Shown: positions 27,885 through 36,864 of the stretch, one piece after another
How the letters are laid out: each line of letters starts with the position of its first letter
How positions within the stretch are numbered: the first letter of the stretch is position 1
Origin: Actinokineospora inagensis DSM 44258
Lineage (GTDB): Bacteria > Actinomycetota > Actinomycetes > Mycobacteriales > Pseudonocardiaceae
Assembly (NCBI RefSeq): GCF_000482865.1
Contig: NZ_AXWW01000036.1
Span: forward strand, 1-64,000
Direction of reading: 5' to 3'
DNA length: 64,000 bases
Notes under the pieces: generated by a model
What the model saw: the letters and a program-made list of their open reading frames with translations, nothing else
Told to the model about the DNA's origin: nothing
Database searches by the model: none
Program-made: the position numbers and the translations under genes

Positions 27885-29360
27885 CACCCGCCCACTCCTT
27901 CGTGGGAGGCCCCTGGATCCCGAACCCGTTTCCGACCTTGGCACCCGCCCGCCGATCCACACGTCGCCCCCGCCACTCGCGCCGCCGATCCCCACTCCTG
28001 TCTTGACGCCTGCCCGCAGGTGCCCGTCCCGTCCACACCTTGACCCTGGCGCTCGCGCCGCCGGCTCCCTCCGATGCCCGCCCGCCGATCCCCGTCGTCT
28101 CTGGCCTTTGGCGTCCACCCTGTTGATCCGCGCCTCGGCTCCAGACTCGTGCCGTTGGTCTCCACCCTCGCCCGAATGCCTGCTCTGTCGATCTGGTTCG
28201 GGGTCTTTGACGTTCACCCGTCGATCCGCACCTTGGCTTTGACGCTCGCGTCGTTGGTTTCCATGCTTGCCCGGATGCCTGCTCTGTCGATCTGGTTCGG
28301 GTCTTGACGCTCACCCGTCGATCTGCATCTTGGCTCCAGCGCTCGTGCCGTTGGTCCCCACCCTCGCCCGGATACCTGCCCCGCCGATCCGGTTCTGGCT
28401 TTGACACAATGCCACCAACTTAACGTTTTCCCTGGTCGCGACCTGTGTCGAGTCCAGATTGCCCACTGCTCAACTGTCCAAATAGGACAATGCTGGCGGC
28501 GCTGGACCAGAAGGCGCTGGTCGCGTCGGCACATCCCGTCACCCACCCTGTGGCGGCAGCCTTGCCGTCGACACTGGCAAACATGCTCTGACCTGCAAAA
28601 ACAGTCGTTGAGTCAGTGGCATTGGGCCTTGACGCCCACCCGTTGATCCGCACCTCGGCTTTGGCGCTCGCGCCGTCGGTCCCGCTCCCGCCCGGATGCT
28701 CGCGCCGCTGGTCCGGTTCTGGCCTTGGCGTCCACTTCGTTGATCCGCACCTTGGTCCTGGTGCCCGCGCCCGGATGGCCGCCCCGTCGATCCCAAGCCG
28801 GTTCGGGTGTTGACGCTCACCCGCCGAGCTACGCCTCGGATCTTCGCGTCGTTGATCCCCGCTCCCACCCAGATGGCCGCCCACAGATCCCCAAATCAGC
28901 TCTAACCTTGACGCCTACGCCGCTGATCCGAGCCTTGGCCTTGGTGCTCGTGCCGCCGGTCCCTGCTCGCACCCGGATGCCCGCCGATCCCCATCGGGCT
29001 CTGGTCTTGGCGTCCGCCCCGTTGATCCGCGCCTCCGCTCTGGTGCTTGCGCCTTGGTCCCCGCTCTCGCCTGCATGGGCGCCCCGTAGATACCCAAACC
29101 GGCACTGGTCTTGGGTCTACACCCTGTCGTGTCGATCCGCGCCTCGGCCCTGGCTCGCGCCGTCGATCCCTGCTCTCGCCCGCGTGCCCGCCCCGTAGAT
29201 CTCCCTGGTGCTCGCGCCGTCGATCCCTGCTCCTGCGTAGGGGCTCGCCCGACAGTTCCCCGACCCAGCCCTGGCCTCGGCAGCCGTCCGTCGATCCATG
29301 TTCGTCCTGGCGCCTGCCCCGCAGTTCCCACGCCCAGCCTCGGCGCCCGCACTGCCGCCC
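27885..29360. repeat. Degenerate ~96-bp tandem repeat array
   Basis: A long stretch is built of diverged copies of a unit of about 96 bp. Recurring blocks are TTGATCCGCGCCTCGGCT, the CTCGCGCCGTTGGTCCC type, CTCGCCCGGATGCCTGC, the CGATCTGGTTCGGGTCTTG type and GCGTCCACC. The clearest adjacent copies are at about 28120-28400. Copies are too unequal to count exactly, roughly a dozen or more. Frames through it are open by composition only, have no ribosome-binding site, and give low-complexity Arg/Gly-rich translations, so I do not call a gene. The array is split by an insertion at 28407-28624. Confidence 0.7.
28407..28624. mobile_element. 218-bp MITE-like insertion in the repeat array
   Basis: The segment breaks the repeat periodicity and has a visibly different, less GC-rich composition. 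Its ends are 19-bp imperfect inverted repeats: 28407-28425 (CAATGCCACCAACTTAACG) and 28606-28624, whose complement is CAATGCCACTGACTCAACG (16 of 19 identical). It is flanked by GGCTTTGAC (28397-28405) and GGCCTTGAC (28625-28633), a possible 9-bp target duplication, although the flank is itself part of the repeat unit. It encodes no transposase. Confidence 0.7.
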
Positions 29361-30215
29361 CCCAGCCGTCCACCGCCGCTTTCCCGCCTGCCACCGCCCA
29401 CCCGAACTGGCCCCTGCGAACGCCCTCCGGCCAACATCCGCCACGCCCGCCCGTCAGCCCGCCCACCACCCCCTCACCTGCTGATCCTTCCCTTGCCCTC
29501 GCCGAACTTCACCCCATCCAGCGACACAAGTTATCCACAGGAGACCCCCTCCGCTCCATCGTCCAAGATCTTTTGACGGACCCCGCCAGTAGACTGGCAT
29601 CGAGGGCTGCCCCCGGGAGGGTGGGGGGCGCCCGTAGGGCGGTGGGGGTGGTGGTGTCAAGAGGGTGGGGTGGGGTTCGTTGGATCGTGTGGTGGGGGTG
29701 GGGTGGGGAAGTGTGTGGGGGTGGGGGAGTTGGGTGGGGTGGGTGATGTGGACGGACATTGTGGACTGATGGTGGTGAGGGGTGGAGTGTCCGGGGTGGA
29801 GTAGGGGGAATGGGCCGTTTGGGGGATGGGGGCGAGTGGGGCGGTGGGTGGGCTGAAGTCCTTTAAGGACAAGGGAATGTGTCCATTCGGCCTAGTGCGG
29901 GGTTAGCGCCCTTGGCGTATCGACGGGTTGAGTTGGGCGGACTTATGCTCCTGCGAAATCGCTGATGGATGGGTGGGGAGGGGGGTGGGTTGGGATGCGT
30001 AACGTTCGTGAGGCGTGAGCCCGGTGGGGTGAGTGAAGGTCAGGATGCCGGTGGGTGAGCTGCCGGGGGTGGGCGCGGCTGTCGAGCCTGGGTGGCCGCG
30101 CCCACTGCGGCGTGGGAAGGGGAGTGGCGGGGGCGACCGGGGGTGAAGCGGTGCCTGGCGGGGTTCGTGGCGTACGCGTGTGACGGCATCGGCGTCGCCA
30201 CCTGGGGGCTGGAAG
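29361..30215. other. Non-coding region with strongly G-rich tract
   Basis: No gene is supported. From about 29610 to 29860 the plus strand is dominated by runs such as GGTGGGGTGGGG and GGGGGTGGGGGAG with many possible G-quadruplex arrangements. A perfect 13-base palindrome, GTCCTTTAAGGAC, lies at 29858-29870 at the end of the tract. The rest, up to the hydroxymandelate oxidase stop, shows no feature I can name. It separates the repeat array from the biosynthetic cluster. Confidence 0.6.
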
Positions 30216-31289
30216 CTAGCCGAGGGCGGTTCGGTCCAGGGTGGCCAGGGTGGGGTGGCCGGTGAGGATCAGGGCTTCCTCGAGTTCTTCCCGCAGCAGC
30301 CGCAGGATGTGTTCGGCGCCGGGGGTGCCTGAGTGGGCCAGGCCCCAGAGGACGGGGCGGCCCACCAGGACGGCGGAGGCGCCCAGGGCGATGGCTTTGA
30401 GCACGTCACGGCCGCTGCGGATGCCGCCGTCGACGAGGACTGGGAGGCGGCCCGCGACCGCGTCGACGACCTCGGCGAGGGTGTCGGCGGTGGGGGGGAC
30501 GCCGTCGAGTTGGCGGCCGCCGTGGTTGGAGACGACGATGGCGTCGGTGCCGTGGTCGATGGCCTGGATGGCGTCGGTGCCGGTGAGGATTCCCTTCAGC
30601 ACCAGGGGGAGCCGGGTTCGGGCACGCAGCCAGGCGAGGTCTGACCAGGTGATCGTCGGGTCGAAGCGTTCGCGGGAGTGCCGTTCGATCGCGGACACGC
30701 CCACCTCGGCGACGTGGGCGGCGGCCATCAGTTCCGAGCTGAGGTTCACGGCGCGCACGTCGGGGGGCAGGGTGAAGCCGCTGCGCAGGTCGCGGGACCG
30801 GCGGGCGACCCTGGGGGCGTCCACGGTCAGCACCAAGGCGCGGTACCCGGCCTGTTCGGCGCGGGTGACCAGGTCGAGCAGCGCGTCCCGGTCGCGCAGC
30901 CAGTACAGTTGCATCCACAGTGGACCGGTCGCGGCGGCGGCGATCTCGGCCAGGTCGGTGCTGGCGAAGATGCTGGACACGAACAGGGCGCCCGCGGCAC
31001 CGGCGGCGCGGACCGTGGCCAACTCGCCCTCCGGGTGCACCAACCTGTGGTATGCCATCGGTGCGACGCCGATCGGCGCGGCCAGCGCAGAGCCGAGCAG
31101 TTCGGCGCGGGTGTCGCAGGCCGAGGCGTCGACCAGGACGCGGGGGCGCAGTCGGATCCGGTCCCAGGCGGCGGCGTTGGCGCGTAGTGTCCACTCCGCG
31201 CCGGAGCCGCCGTTGAGGTAGCCCAGCACGTCGGGTGCCAGGGTTGTCTCCGCGTTGGCCGCGTAGTCCGCGACGTCTACTGGTTTCAC
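30216..31289 (-). CDS. hmo: FMN-dependent 4-hydroxymandelate oxidase (Hmo-like)
   Basis: A 357-aa alpha-hydroxyacid oxidase of the glycolate oxidase/lactate-2-monooxygenase fold. Catalytic residues are visible: Tyr24 (VLGYLNGG), Tyr129 (QLYW), Lys232 (VLKGILTG), and His256 and Arg259 in SNHGGRQLDG. The phosphate-binding DGGIRSGRDVLKA lies near the C-terminus. The family oxidises 2-hydroxyacids to 2-oxoacids. Because hydroxymandelate synthase is encoded in the facing operon, the likely reaction is 4-hydroxymandelate to 4-hydroxybenzoylformate, as in 4-hydroxyphenylglycine pathways. It is divergent from the 31.6-40.1 kb operon and marks the left end of the cluster. Confidence 0.85.
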   Translation of the reverse strand: MKPVDVADYAANAETTLAPDVLGYLNGGSGAEWTLRANAAAWDRIRLRPRVLVDASACDTRAELLGSALAAPIGVAPMAYHRLVHPEGELATVRAAGAAGALFVSSIFASTDLAEIAAAATGPLWMQLYWLRDRDALLDLVTRAEQAGYRALVLTVDAPRVARRSRDLRSGFTLPPDVRAVNLSSELMAAAHVAEVGVSAIERHSRERFDPTITWSDLAWLRARTRLPLVLKGILTGTDAIQAIDHGTDAIVVSNHGGRQLDGVPPTADTLAEVVDAVAGRLPVLVDGGIRSGRDVLKAIALGASAVLVGRPVLWGLAHSGTPGAEHILRLLREELEEALILTGHPTLATLDRTALG

Positions 31290-31618
31290 CGTTGTCCGCC
31301 TTCACCGGTTTGGGCCGTTCGGGGCACTGGGCCGCGATATCGTGGCATCCGTTCACCGCATTTTCCACGGTTTCGGTTGTGTCGTCACCGAACGCGGTTT
31401 AGTTGACTTCTTTCGTGCGCGGCGAGTAGTCGTACGCACGGCCGGTTGCCCTGTGCGCACAGTGAGAACGCCTGGTAGTGGCCTTGCCTTAGCCGCCTCC
31501 GTTACGCCTTTCGGGCGACCTTGACTCTCGTTGAGCCGGTATGCGATTGTTTGGCGGGTCAGGGCGGGTAATGAACTCCCGATACGGCATTCGGCCTAGA
31601 CAAAATGTGAAGGAACCA
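31290..31618. promoter_or_regulatory. Divergent promoter region of the left half of the cluster
   Basis: The 329 bp between hmo (minus) and the first adenylating enzyme (plus) is locally less GC-rich than the genes. A candidate plus-strand promoter is TTGACT (31521-31526), 18 bp spacer, GATTGT (31545-31550); this is weak. No regulator gene or operator that I recognise is present. Confidence 0.35.
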
Positions 31619-33025
31619 ATGGCGGACGCAGATCTTCCGCTGGCAAATCGGCCTGCGGCAAACCCGGAATGGGTGGACCAGGTGCTGCTGGCAGGCGACG
31701 GTGCGGCCGGGTGCCTGCGCATGGATCGGCCGATCGACCGGGACGCGTTGCGCCGATCGGTGGCCGGGGCGGAGAGCCGGTTGCGCGCGGCCGGGCTCGT
31801 CGCGGGTGGGACTGTCGCATTGCGACTGCCGCCGTCGCTGACCTTCATCGCCTTCCTGTTGGCCGCGTGGCGGATCGGTGCCCAGGTCAGCCTGCTCGAC
31901 CACCGGCTCACCCAGCACGAGGTGGACGGCGCGCTGGACCGGATCGCCGCGCAGTACCTGGTCGAGGCCGCGGAGGTCAAGGGGCACAAGCTGTGCGGGT
32001 ACGCCGAGGTGGTGGCCGCGGTGTCCGCCAGGGAGGGTGGCCGCCCGGCCGACACGGCGCACGCGTTGGTGCAGTTCAGTTCCGGCTCGACCGGTGCGTC
32101 GAAGGTGATCGCTCGGACGTCCGATGACCTGATTGCCGAACTGGACCGTTACGACCGGCTGCCCGATTTCCCCCGCGCGGGGGAAAGGGTCGTCCTGCTC
32201 GCGTCCATCGTGCACGTGCTCGGCTTGGTCGGCGGCCTGCTCAACGCGTTGCACACCGGCGCCGAGCTCGTCTTCCCGCGCAGGCTCACCGCCGACGGCA
32301 TCCTCACCGCGGTCGCCGAGGCCGATTCGCCCGCGACGATCATCGGGGTTCCGTTCCACGCCGAACTGCTCGCCTCGGCCACCGATCCGCGCCCGCTTCC
32401 CCAACTGCGCCGGATGATCGTGGCCGGTGAGCTGGTCCGACCCGCCGTCCCGGTGCGGTTCCGGGAGCGCTTCGGCGTCCCGCTGGGCACCATGTACGGG
32501 ATGACCGAGGTCGGCGTGATCGCCACCGACCTCAACGGGGTGCTCTGGCCGTCGGTCGACCCCGCGCACGGGATGGACCTGCGCATCCGCGGCGGTGAGC
32601 TGTGGATCGCCCGGCCGGGGTCGCCGTACCTGGGCGAACAGGACCCGGGTCGGTTCGTCGACGGCTGGTTGTGCACCAAGGACGCCGCCGCGCTCGACCC
32701 GGGCACCGGGCTGTTGACCGTGTTGGGGCGGCTGGACTCGCAGGTGTCGATCGGCGGTCTGAAGGTCGACCTGACCGAGGTGGAGCAGGCGATCGCGGGC
32801 CTGGACTCGGTGCGCGAGGCCGTGGTGCTGCACGACGGGGGAGTGCAGGCGTACCTGAGCCTGGCCGACGGCGCGTCACTGGAGCAGGTTCGCGCCGCGA
32901 TCACCGAGACGTTGGCGCCGTTCAAGCGGCCGCGCCGGTTGGTCGTGCTGCCCGCGTTGCCCAGGACCGCCACCGGGAAGGTCGTCCGGGCCGCCGCCGT
33001 GCTCGCCGCCGCCGAGAACGGCTGA
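31619..33025 (+). CDS. AMP-dependent acyl/aryl-ACP ligase (ANL superfamily)
   Basis: A 468-aa adenylating enzyme. Motifs are A3 VQFSSGSTGASKVI, A5 GTMYGMTEVG, A7/A8 DGWLCTKDAAALD ... GRLDSQVSIGGLKVDLTEVE, and the A10 catalytic Lys in RTATGKVVRA. It is shorter than typical acyl-CoA ligases, like those that activate an aromatic or short acid and load a stand-alone carrier. ATG 31619 is preferred over upstream in-frame starts (31541) because GAAGGA precedes it. It is the first gene of the operon and is followed at once by two carrier proteins, which suggests it charges one of them. The substrate is not readable; a 4-hydroxyphenyl acid is a reasonable guess. Confidence 0.85.
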   Translation: MADADLPLANRPAANPEWVDQVLLAGDGAAGCLRMDRPIDRDALRRSVAGAESRLRAAGLVAGGTVALRLPPSLTFIAFLLAAWRIGAQVSLLDHRLTQHEVDGALDRIAAQYLVEAAEVKGHKLCGYAEVVAAVSAREGGRPADTAHALVQFSSGSTGASKVIARTSDDLIAELDRYDRLPDFPRAGERVVLLASIVHVLGLVGGLLNALHTGAELVFPRRLTADGILTAVAEADSPATIIGVPFHAELLASATDPRPLPQLRRMIVAGELVRPAVPVRFRERFGVPLGTMYGMTEVGVIATDLNGVLWPSVDPAHGMDLRIRGGELWIARPGSPYLGEQDPGRFVDGWLCTKDAAALDPGTGLLTVLGRLDSQVSIGGLKVDLTEVEQAIAGLDSVREAVVLHDGGVQAYLSLADGASLEQVRAAITETLAPFKRPRRLVVLPALPRTATGKVVRAAAVLAAAENG

Positions 33026-33075
33026 CGCCCGCGGCTTTGTTGCAGTGCAGGGAACGAGGACAGGGAGACAGGGCG

Positions 33076-33345
33076 ATGAAGGACCAGCTTCGCGAGTTCG
33101 TGCTCGACACGCTGCGCGAGATGAACTACGACGTCAGCGAGGTCACCGGGGACACCGACCTCGGCCCGGCGGGCCTCGACCTGGAGTCGCTGGCGCTGGC
33201 CGACCTCGCCGTGCAGATCGAGGACAAGTACCAGATCAAGTTCGGCGACGACGACATGGAGTCGCTGGCCCTGATGAACCTGGACGAGTTCGTCGACGCG
33301 CTGGCCGAGCGGCTGTCGACCACGTCCGGCGCCGACGCGTCCTGA
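33076..33345 (+). CDS. Acyl carrier protein
   Basis: An 89-aa four-helix carrier protein. The phosphopantetheine Ser lies in GLDLESLALADLA, where DLESL takes the place of the usual DSL. ATG 33076 is preceded by GGGAGACAGGG. It is the second gene of the operon and is followed 1 bp after its stop by a second carrier protein. It is probably activated by the PPTase at 47.1 kb. Confidence 0.92.
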   Translation: MKDQLREFVLDTLREMNYDVSEVTGDTDLGPAGLDLESLALADLAVQIEDKYQIKFGDDDMESLALMNLDEFVDALAERLSTTSGADAS

Positions 33346-33346
33346 G

Positions 33347-33595
33347 ATGGCCGCACCCGTCCCACCCGACCGCGCCGACGTGCTGGCGATGCTGTCCGGC
33401 TTCGGCGACCGCAGCACCGGCGAGGTCGGCGAGAACCTGGACTCCCTGGAGCTGACCTGGCTGATCGCCCAGGTCGAGCAGCGCTACGGGGTCGAACTGG
33501 ACCTGACCGACGAGGTGTTCGCGGGCATGGGCACGGTGACCGGCGCGGTAGACACCCTGGCGAAGGCGCTCGTCGAGGCCGAGCGCCATGACTGA
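33347..33595 (+). CDS. Acyl carrier protein, second of a pair
   Basis: An 82-aa carrier protein with the attachment Ser in ENLDSLELTWLIAQVE. It starts 1 bp after the first ACP and its 3' end overlaps the following ketosynthase by 8 bp (ATGACTGA), so it is translationally coupled. It differs strongly from the first ACP, which suggests the two carry different intermediates, for instance starter and extender units. Confidence 0.9.
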   Translation: MAAPVPPDRADVLAMLSGFGDRSTGEVGENLDSLELTWLIAQVEQRYGVELDLTDEVFAGMGTVTGAVDTLAKALVEAERHD

Positions 33596-34634
33596 GTCCG
33601 CCAGACCCGTCTACCTCTCCGGCGTCGCCGCGCGAACCGCTTTCGGCGACCACGCCGGACTGGTCGCCGGGGCCTTCGCCGGGGAACCGGCGTTCGCGCC
33701 GGTCACCCGGTTCAGCACGGTGGGCCGCCGCACCGAACACGCGGCGACCCTGCCCGGCTCACCCGACCTTGTCGATGAGTTGGTTGGCGTCATCGAGCGC
33801 GCGTGTCCGGGGCCGCGCGCGTCAGTGCCGCTGCTGCTCGCCGCGCACGCTGACGCCGGGAGCCGGGCACTGGCAAGGGAAGTGTCCGCACGGACCGGGG
33901 TCGCGGGCGTGTCGCGGGTCTACACCGGCGCGTGCGTGGCGGCGACCTCCGCGGTGGCCGACGCGGCGACGATGATCTCGACCGGTCGGGCCGACCGGGT
34001 CCTGGTCGCCGCCGGGTACCTGGTCGAGCCGTCGACCTTCGCGCTGTTCGACGCCGGGAGGGCGCTCTCGCGCGACGGTCGGCTGCGGCCGTTCAGCCTG
34101 GGCAGACAGGGGATGCTGCTCGGCGACGGTGTGGCGGCGGTGTTGTTGGAGGCACACAGCACGACACCGTTGGCGCGACTGGCCGGGTGGTCGCGGTCGG
34201 GAGACGCCTACCACGTGTGCAAGCCCAAGCCGGACGGCACCGGCCTGGCCCGAGCCATCACGGGTGCCGCTGATCGGGCCGGAGTGTCCATATCAGACAT
34301 CGACTACGTCAACGCGAACGGCACGGGAACAACGTTCAACGACGAGGCCGAGGTCGCCGCGCTGACGCTCGTCGGACTGGACCGGACGCCGGTCAGTTCG
34401 ACGAAATCGGTGCACGGCCACGCTTTGGAGGCGTCCGGGCTGGTCGAGCTGGTGACCACCGTCCTCGCCTCGGGCGAGGGTGTGCTGCCGGTCAACGCCA
34501 ACTACCTCGGTGCGGACCCGACGTGCGCGCTGGACCTGGTGGTCGAACCGCGGCGAGCGCGCATGGGGTACGCGCTCACCGTGAACGCGGCCTTCGGTGG
34601 CGCGAACACCGCCCTGCTACTGGAGGCGGCATGA
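33588..34634 (+). CDS. Short KAS II-like ketosynthase with Asn in place of the HGTGT His
   Basis: A 348-aa thiolase-fold ketosynthase, shorter than usual FabF (~410). The nucleophile is Cys116 in YTGACVAATSA. The first catalytic His position is Asn244, in YVNANGTGTTF instead of NAHGTGT. The second His is His278 in KSVHGHALEASG, and the C-terminal AAFGGANTALLLE is normal. Loss of this His usually weakens malonyl decarboxylation while acyl transfer can persist. So it may act as a non-elongating transacylase, or condense or cyclise by other chemistry. It is coupled to the ACP before it and to the Cys-less KS-like protein after it, possibly as a heterodimer. Confidence 0.88.
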   Translation: MTESARPVYLSGVAARTAFGDHAGLVAGAFAGEPAFAPVTRFSTVGRRTEHAATLPGSPDLVDELVGVIERACPGPRASVPLLLAAHADAGSRALAREVSARTGVAGVSRVYTGACVAATSAVADAATMISTGRADRVLVAAGYLVEPSTFALFDAGRALSRDGRLRPFSLGRQGMLLGDGVAAVLLEAHSTTPLARLAGWSRSGDAYHVCKPKPDGTGLARAITGAADRAGVSISDIDYVNANGTGTTFNDEAEVAALTLVGLDRTPVSSTKSVHGHALEASGLVELVTTVLASGEGVLPVNANYLGADPTCALDLVVEPRRARMGYALTVNAAFGGANTALLLEAA

Positions 34635-35254
34635 GCGCGCCATCCCTGGACAGCGGAAAAGCCTTGACCAGCAAGGTAATCCCGACGATCGAGGGTGTGA
34701 CCACAGTCGACGCGGCCGCACACCTGACACCTGCCGACGCTGTCGGAAACGTGCTAGCCTCGGCGCGGTGGCCGGAGTCCAGTGTGGACGCTGCTGGTGG
34801 TGACACCGTGGCTCCGGTTGCCGGGTTCGTCGTCTCATTGTTCAACCCGCTGGTGGCCGAGGTCGCCGAGCGGTGCCTGCGGGCCTACTACGGGCAACCC
34901 CCGGCGGCCCGCGGCGAGCGGACGGCGATCGTGCTCGCCAGCGTCAACGGTGACGTGACCAGTGCCGACGTGGTCGCCGCCGCGGTGGCCGCCGGTGTGC
35001 GGGTGCAGCCGTTGCTGTTCTTCCAGTCCAACCCGAACGCGGTACTGGGGCACGTGGCCGCGCGCTGGGGCCTGGCCGGGCCGGTGGTCTGCACCAGTCC
35101 GACCGGGGACCCGACGGCCGACGCGGCGGCGTGCGCGGAGTTGCTGTTCGCCGCGGGCGATGCCGACGCGGCCCTGCTGATAACCGCGGACATCGCGGGT
35201 GATACCGGTGACCGGGCGGAGGCCGTCCTGGTCGGAGCGAGGGAGAGGTCATGA
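34631..35254 (+). CDS. Truncated ketosynthase-like (chain-length-factor-like) protein without nucleophile
   Basis: A 207-aa protein resembling the N-terminal half of ketosynthases (Ketoacyl-synt_2 type): VLASVNGDVTSADVVAAAV, FFQSNPNAVLGHVAARWGL, GPVVCTSPTGDPTADAAACA, then DADAALLITADI. Where active KSs have the nucleophilic Cys it reads TGDP, and it lacks the whole C-terminal half with the two His. It overlaps the preceding KS by ATGA and the following ligase by ATGA. It probably forms a heterodimer with the short KS at 33.6 kb, as chain-length factors do; this is inferred from size, fold and coupling. Confidence 0.7.
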   Translation: MSAPSLDSGKALTSKVIPTIEGVTTVDAAAHLTPADAVGNVLASARWPESSVDAAGGDTVAPVAGFVVSLFNPLVAEVAERCLRAYYGQPPAARGERTAIVLASVNGDVTSADVVAAAVAAGVRVQPLLFFQSNPNAVLGHVAARWGLAGPVVCTSPTGDPTADAAACAELLFAAGDADAALLITADIAGDTGDRAEAVLVGARERS

Positions 35255-36864
35255 CCGCCACGAGCACCCGGGCCAAGCTGGCGCGTGACCCGGATCTGGG
35301 CGCGGGCAACGTGTTGACCACGTTGGTCGCGGCGAACGGCGACCTGGACCGCCGAACCTTCACCTTCGACCGCCCGGTCGACGACATCCCGGCCTGGACC
35401 GCGCTCACCGTCCGCCAGTTGGACGATCGCGTCCGGGCCAGGGCCGCCGCGTTGCACGCGCTGGGCATCGGCACGCGTGACCCGGTCGCGATCACCGCTA
35501 CCAGCGTGGCCGACAACATCCTCACCTTCCTCGCGCTGGCCCGCCTCGGCGCGATCCCGGCGCTGATCAACGCCAAGCTCGCCCCGGAGATCACCGTCCG
35601 CTACGTCGAGCGGCTGCGACCGGTCGGTGTCCTCGCCGACGCGACCCGCCGCGAAGCCCTCGCGCCGCACGGCCTGAACCTGTTGCCCCCCATCGAGTCG
35701 CTCGGCGCGGGCGATCCGGCGCAGGCGCCCGAGCCCTACCGGTTCCACCAGGACGACCCGGTCGCGATCACCCATTCGTCCGGCACGACCGGCGTGCCCA
35801 AGGCGGTGCTGCACTCGCACTCCAGCCTGTTCGCCGCCAACCGGCACCGGCTGCGGATGCCCAAGGCGCAGGGCACCGACCGGCTGCTGTCCGCGCTCCC
35901 CGCCCCGCACGCCGCCACCCTCATCGCGCTCAACCTGGCGCTGGCCAGTGAGAGCGAGCTGCTGGCGCTCTCCACGCAGACCGGTCCGTCGGTGGTGGAC
36001 GCGATCGAGCAGTGGCGTCCCGGCGGTGTGCTCGGTTTCGCGGCGACCTGGTCGGAGATGGCCAAGACCGATCTGCGCGGCCGCGACCTCGACTCGGTCG
36101 CGCTGTGGTGGAACACCGGTGACTGCGCGCACGAGGCGCACATCCGCAGGCTCATCTCCCTCGGCTACCGCGAGGTGTCCACAAAGGAGGGACGGGTCCG
36201 CAAGCCGGGGTCGGCGTTCATCGACGGGCTGGGCTCCAGCGAGATGGGCCACTCGCACTTCTTCATCACGCACACCACCGAGACCAACCGCTATGGGCGC
36301 TGCATCGGCCGCCCGCACGCCTTCGCCGAACCCGTCGTGCTCGGCCCGGACGGCAACGAGTTGCCCTACGGCGAAGTAGGCGAGTTGGGTACGAAGTCGC
36401 CCACGCTGTCCCTGGGCTACTGGAACGACTCGGTGACCACCTACCGCACCCGCGTGCGCGGCTACTTCCTCACCGGCGACCTCGTCTACCGCGACGAGGA
36501 GGGCTACTTCTACCACGTCGACCGGCTCGTGGACTCCGTCGATCTCGGCGACGGCAAGCGGTTGCACACGGCGCTGTCCGAGGAGCGCGTCCTCAACGCG
36601 TGCCCCGATGTCGCCGATTGCACTGTGGTCGCCGTGCGCACGGACGACGGTGTTGTCACCGACGTCCTGGTGCAGCTCGACGCGGCCGGTGATCCCGACG
36701 CCGATCGCACCGAGGCCATACGAACAGCTCTGGGACCGGATGTGGCGGCCACGCTCCGCGAGGTCGTCGTGGTCGACGAGGACCGGATTCCGCTGGGCCC
36801 CACCGGGAAGGTCCGCAAGGTCGCGCTGCGCGAGCAGTACCTGCAGAACCTGGGTGCGAGATGA
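35251..36864 (+). CDS. AMP-dependent synthetase/ligase (second ANL enzyme)
   Basis: A 537-aa adenylating enzyme with A3 THSSGTTGVPKAVLHSHSS, A5 DGLGSSEMGHS, A7 GYFLTGDLVYRDEEGYFYHV, and the A10 Lys in PLGPTGKVRKVAL. It overlaps its neighbours by 4 bp on both sides. It is only distantly similar to the ligase at 31.6 kb. In clusters that have CreE/CreD, an ANL protein of this kind (CreM in cremeomycin) is an ATP-dependent diazotase using nitrite, so this gene is a candidate for the nitrite-using step. An ordinary acyl-CoA/ACP ligase role is equally possible. Confidence 0.8.
   Translation: MTATSTRAKLARDPDLGAGNVLTTLVAANGDLDRRTFTFDRPVDDIPAWTALTVRQLDDRVRARAAALHALGIGTRDPVAITATSVADNILTFLALARLGAIPALINAKLAPEITVRYVERLRPVGVLADATRREALAPHGLNLLPPIESLGAGDPAQAPEPYRFHQDDPVAITHSSGTTGVPKAVLHSHSSLFAANRHRLRMPKAQGTDRLLSALPAPHAATLIALNLALASESELLALSTQTGPSVVDAIEQWRPGGVLGFAATWSEMAKTDLRGRDLDSVALWWNTGDCAHEAHIRRLISLGYREVSTKEGRVRKPGSAFIDGLGSSEMGHSHFFITHTTETNRYGRCIGRPHAFAEPVVLGPDGNELPYGEVGELGTKSPTLSLGYWNDSVTTYRTRVRGYFLTGDLVYRDEEGYFYHVDRLVDSVDLGDGKRLHTALSEERVLNACPDVADCTVVAVRTDDGVVTDVLVQLDAAGDPDADRTEAIRTALGPDVAATLREVVVVDEDRIPLGPTGKVRKVALREQYLQNLGAR

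Noticed and set aside
27885-29360. Possible CRISPR array or repeat-protein gene on the minus strand
   Set aside because: Units are ~96 bp and diverged, with no constant repeat plus unique spacer pattern and no cas genes. Translations are low-complexity Arg/Gly/Ser with no start signal.
29457-29872. Open frames in the G-rich tract (Pro/Thr/Ser-rich on the minus strand)
   Set aside because: The frames are open only because the DNA has few A/T stops. There is no ribosome-binding site, domain or codon pattern.
32149-36567. Long open frames antisense to the ligase, ACP and KS genes
   Set aside because: These are GC-driven shadows of well-supported plus-strand genes with clear domain motifs.
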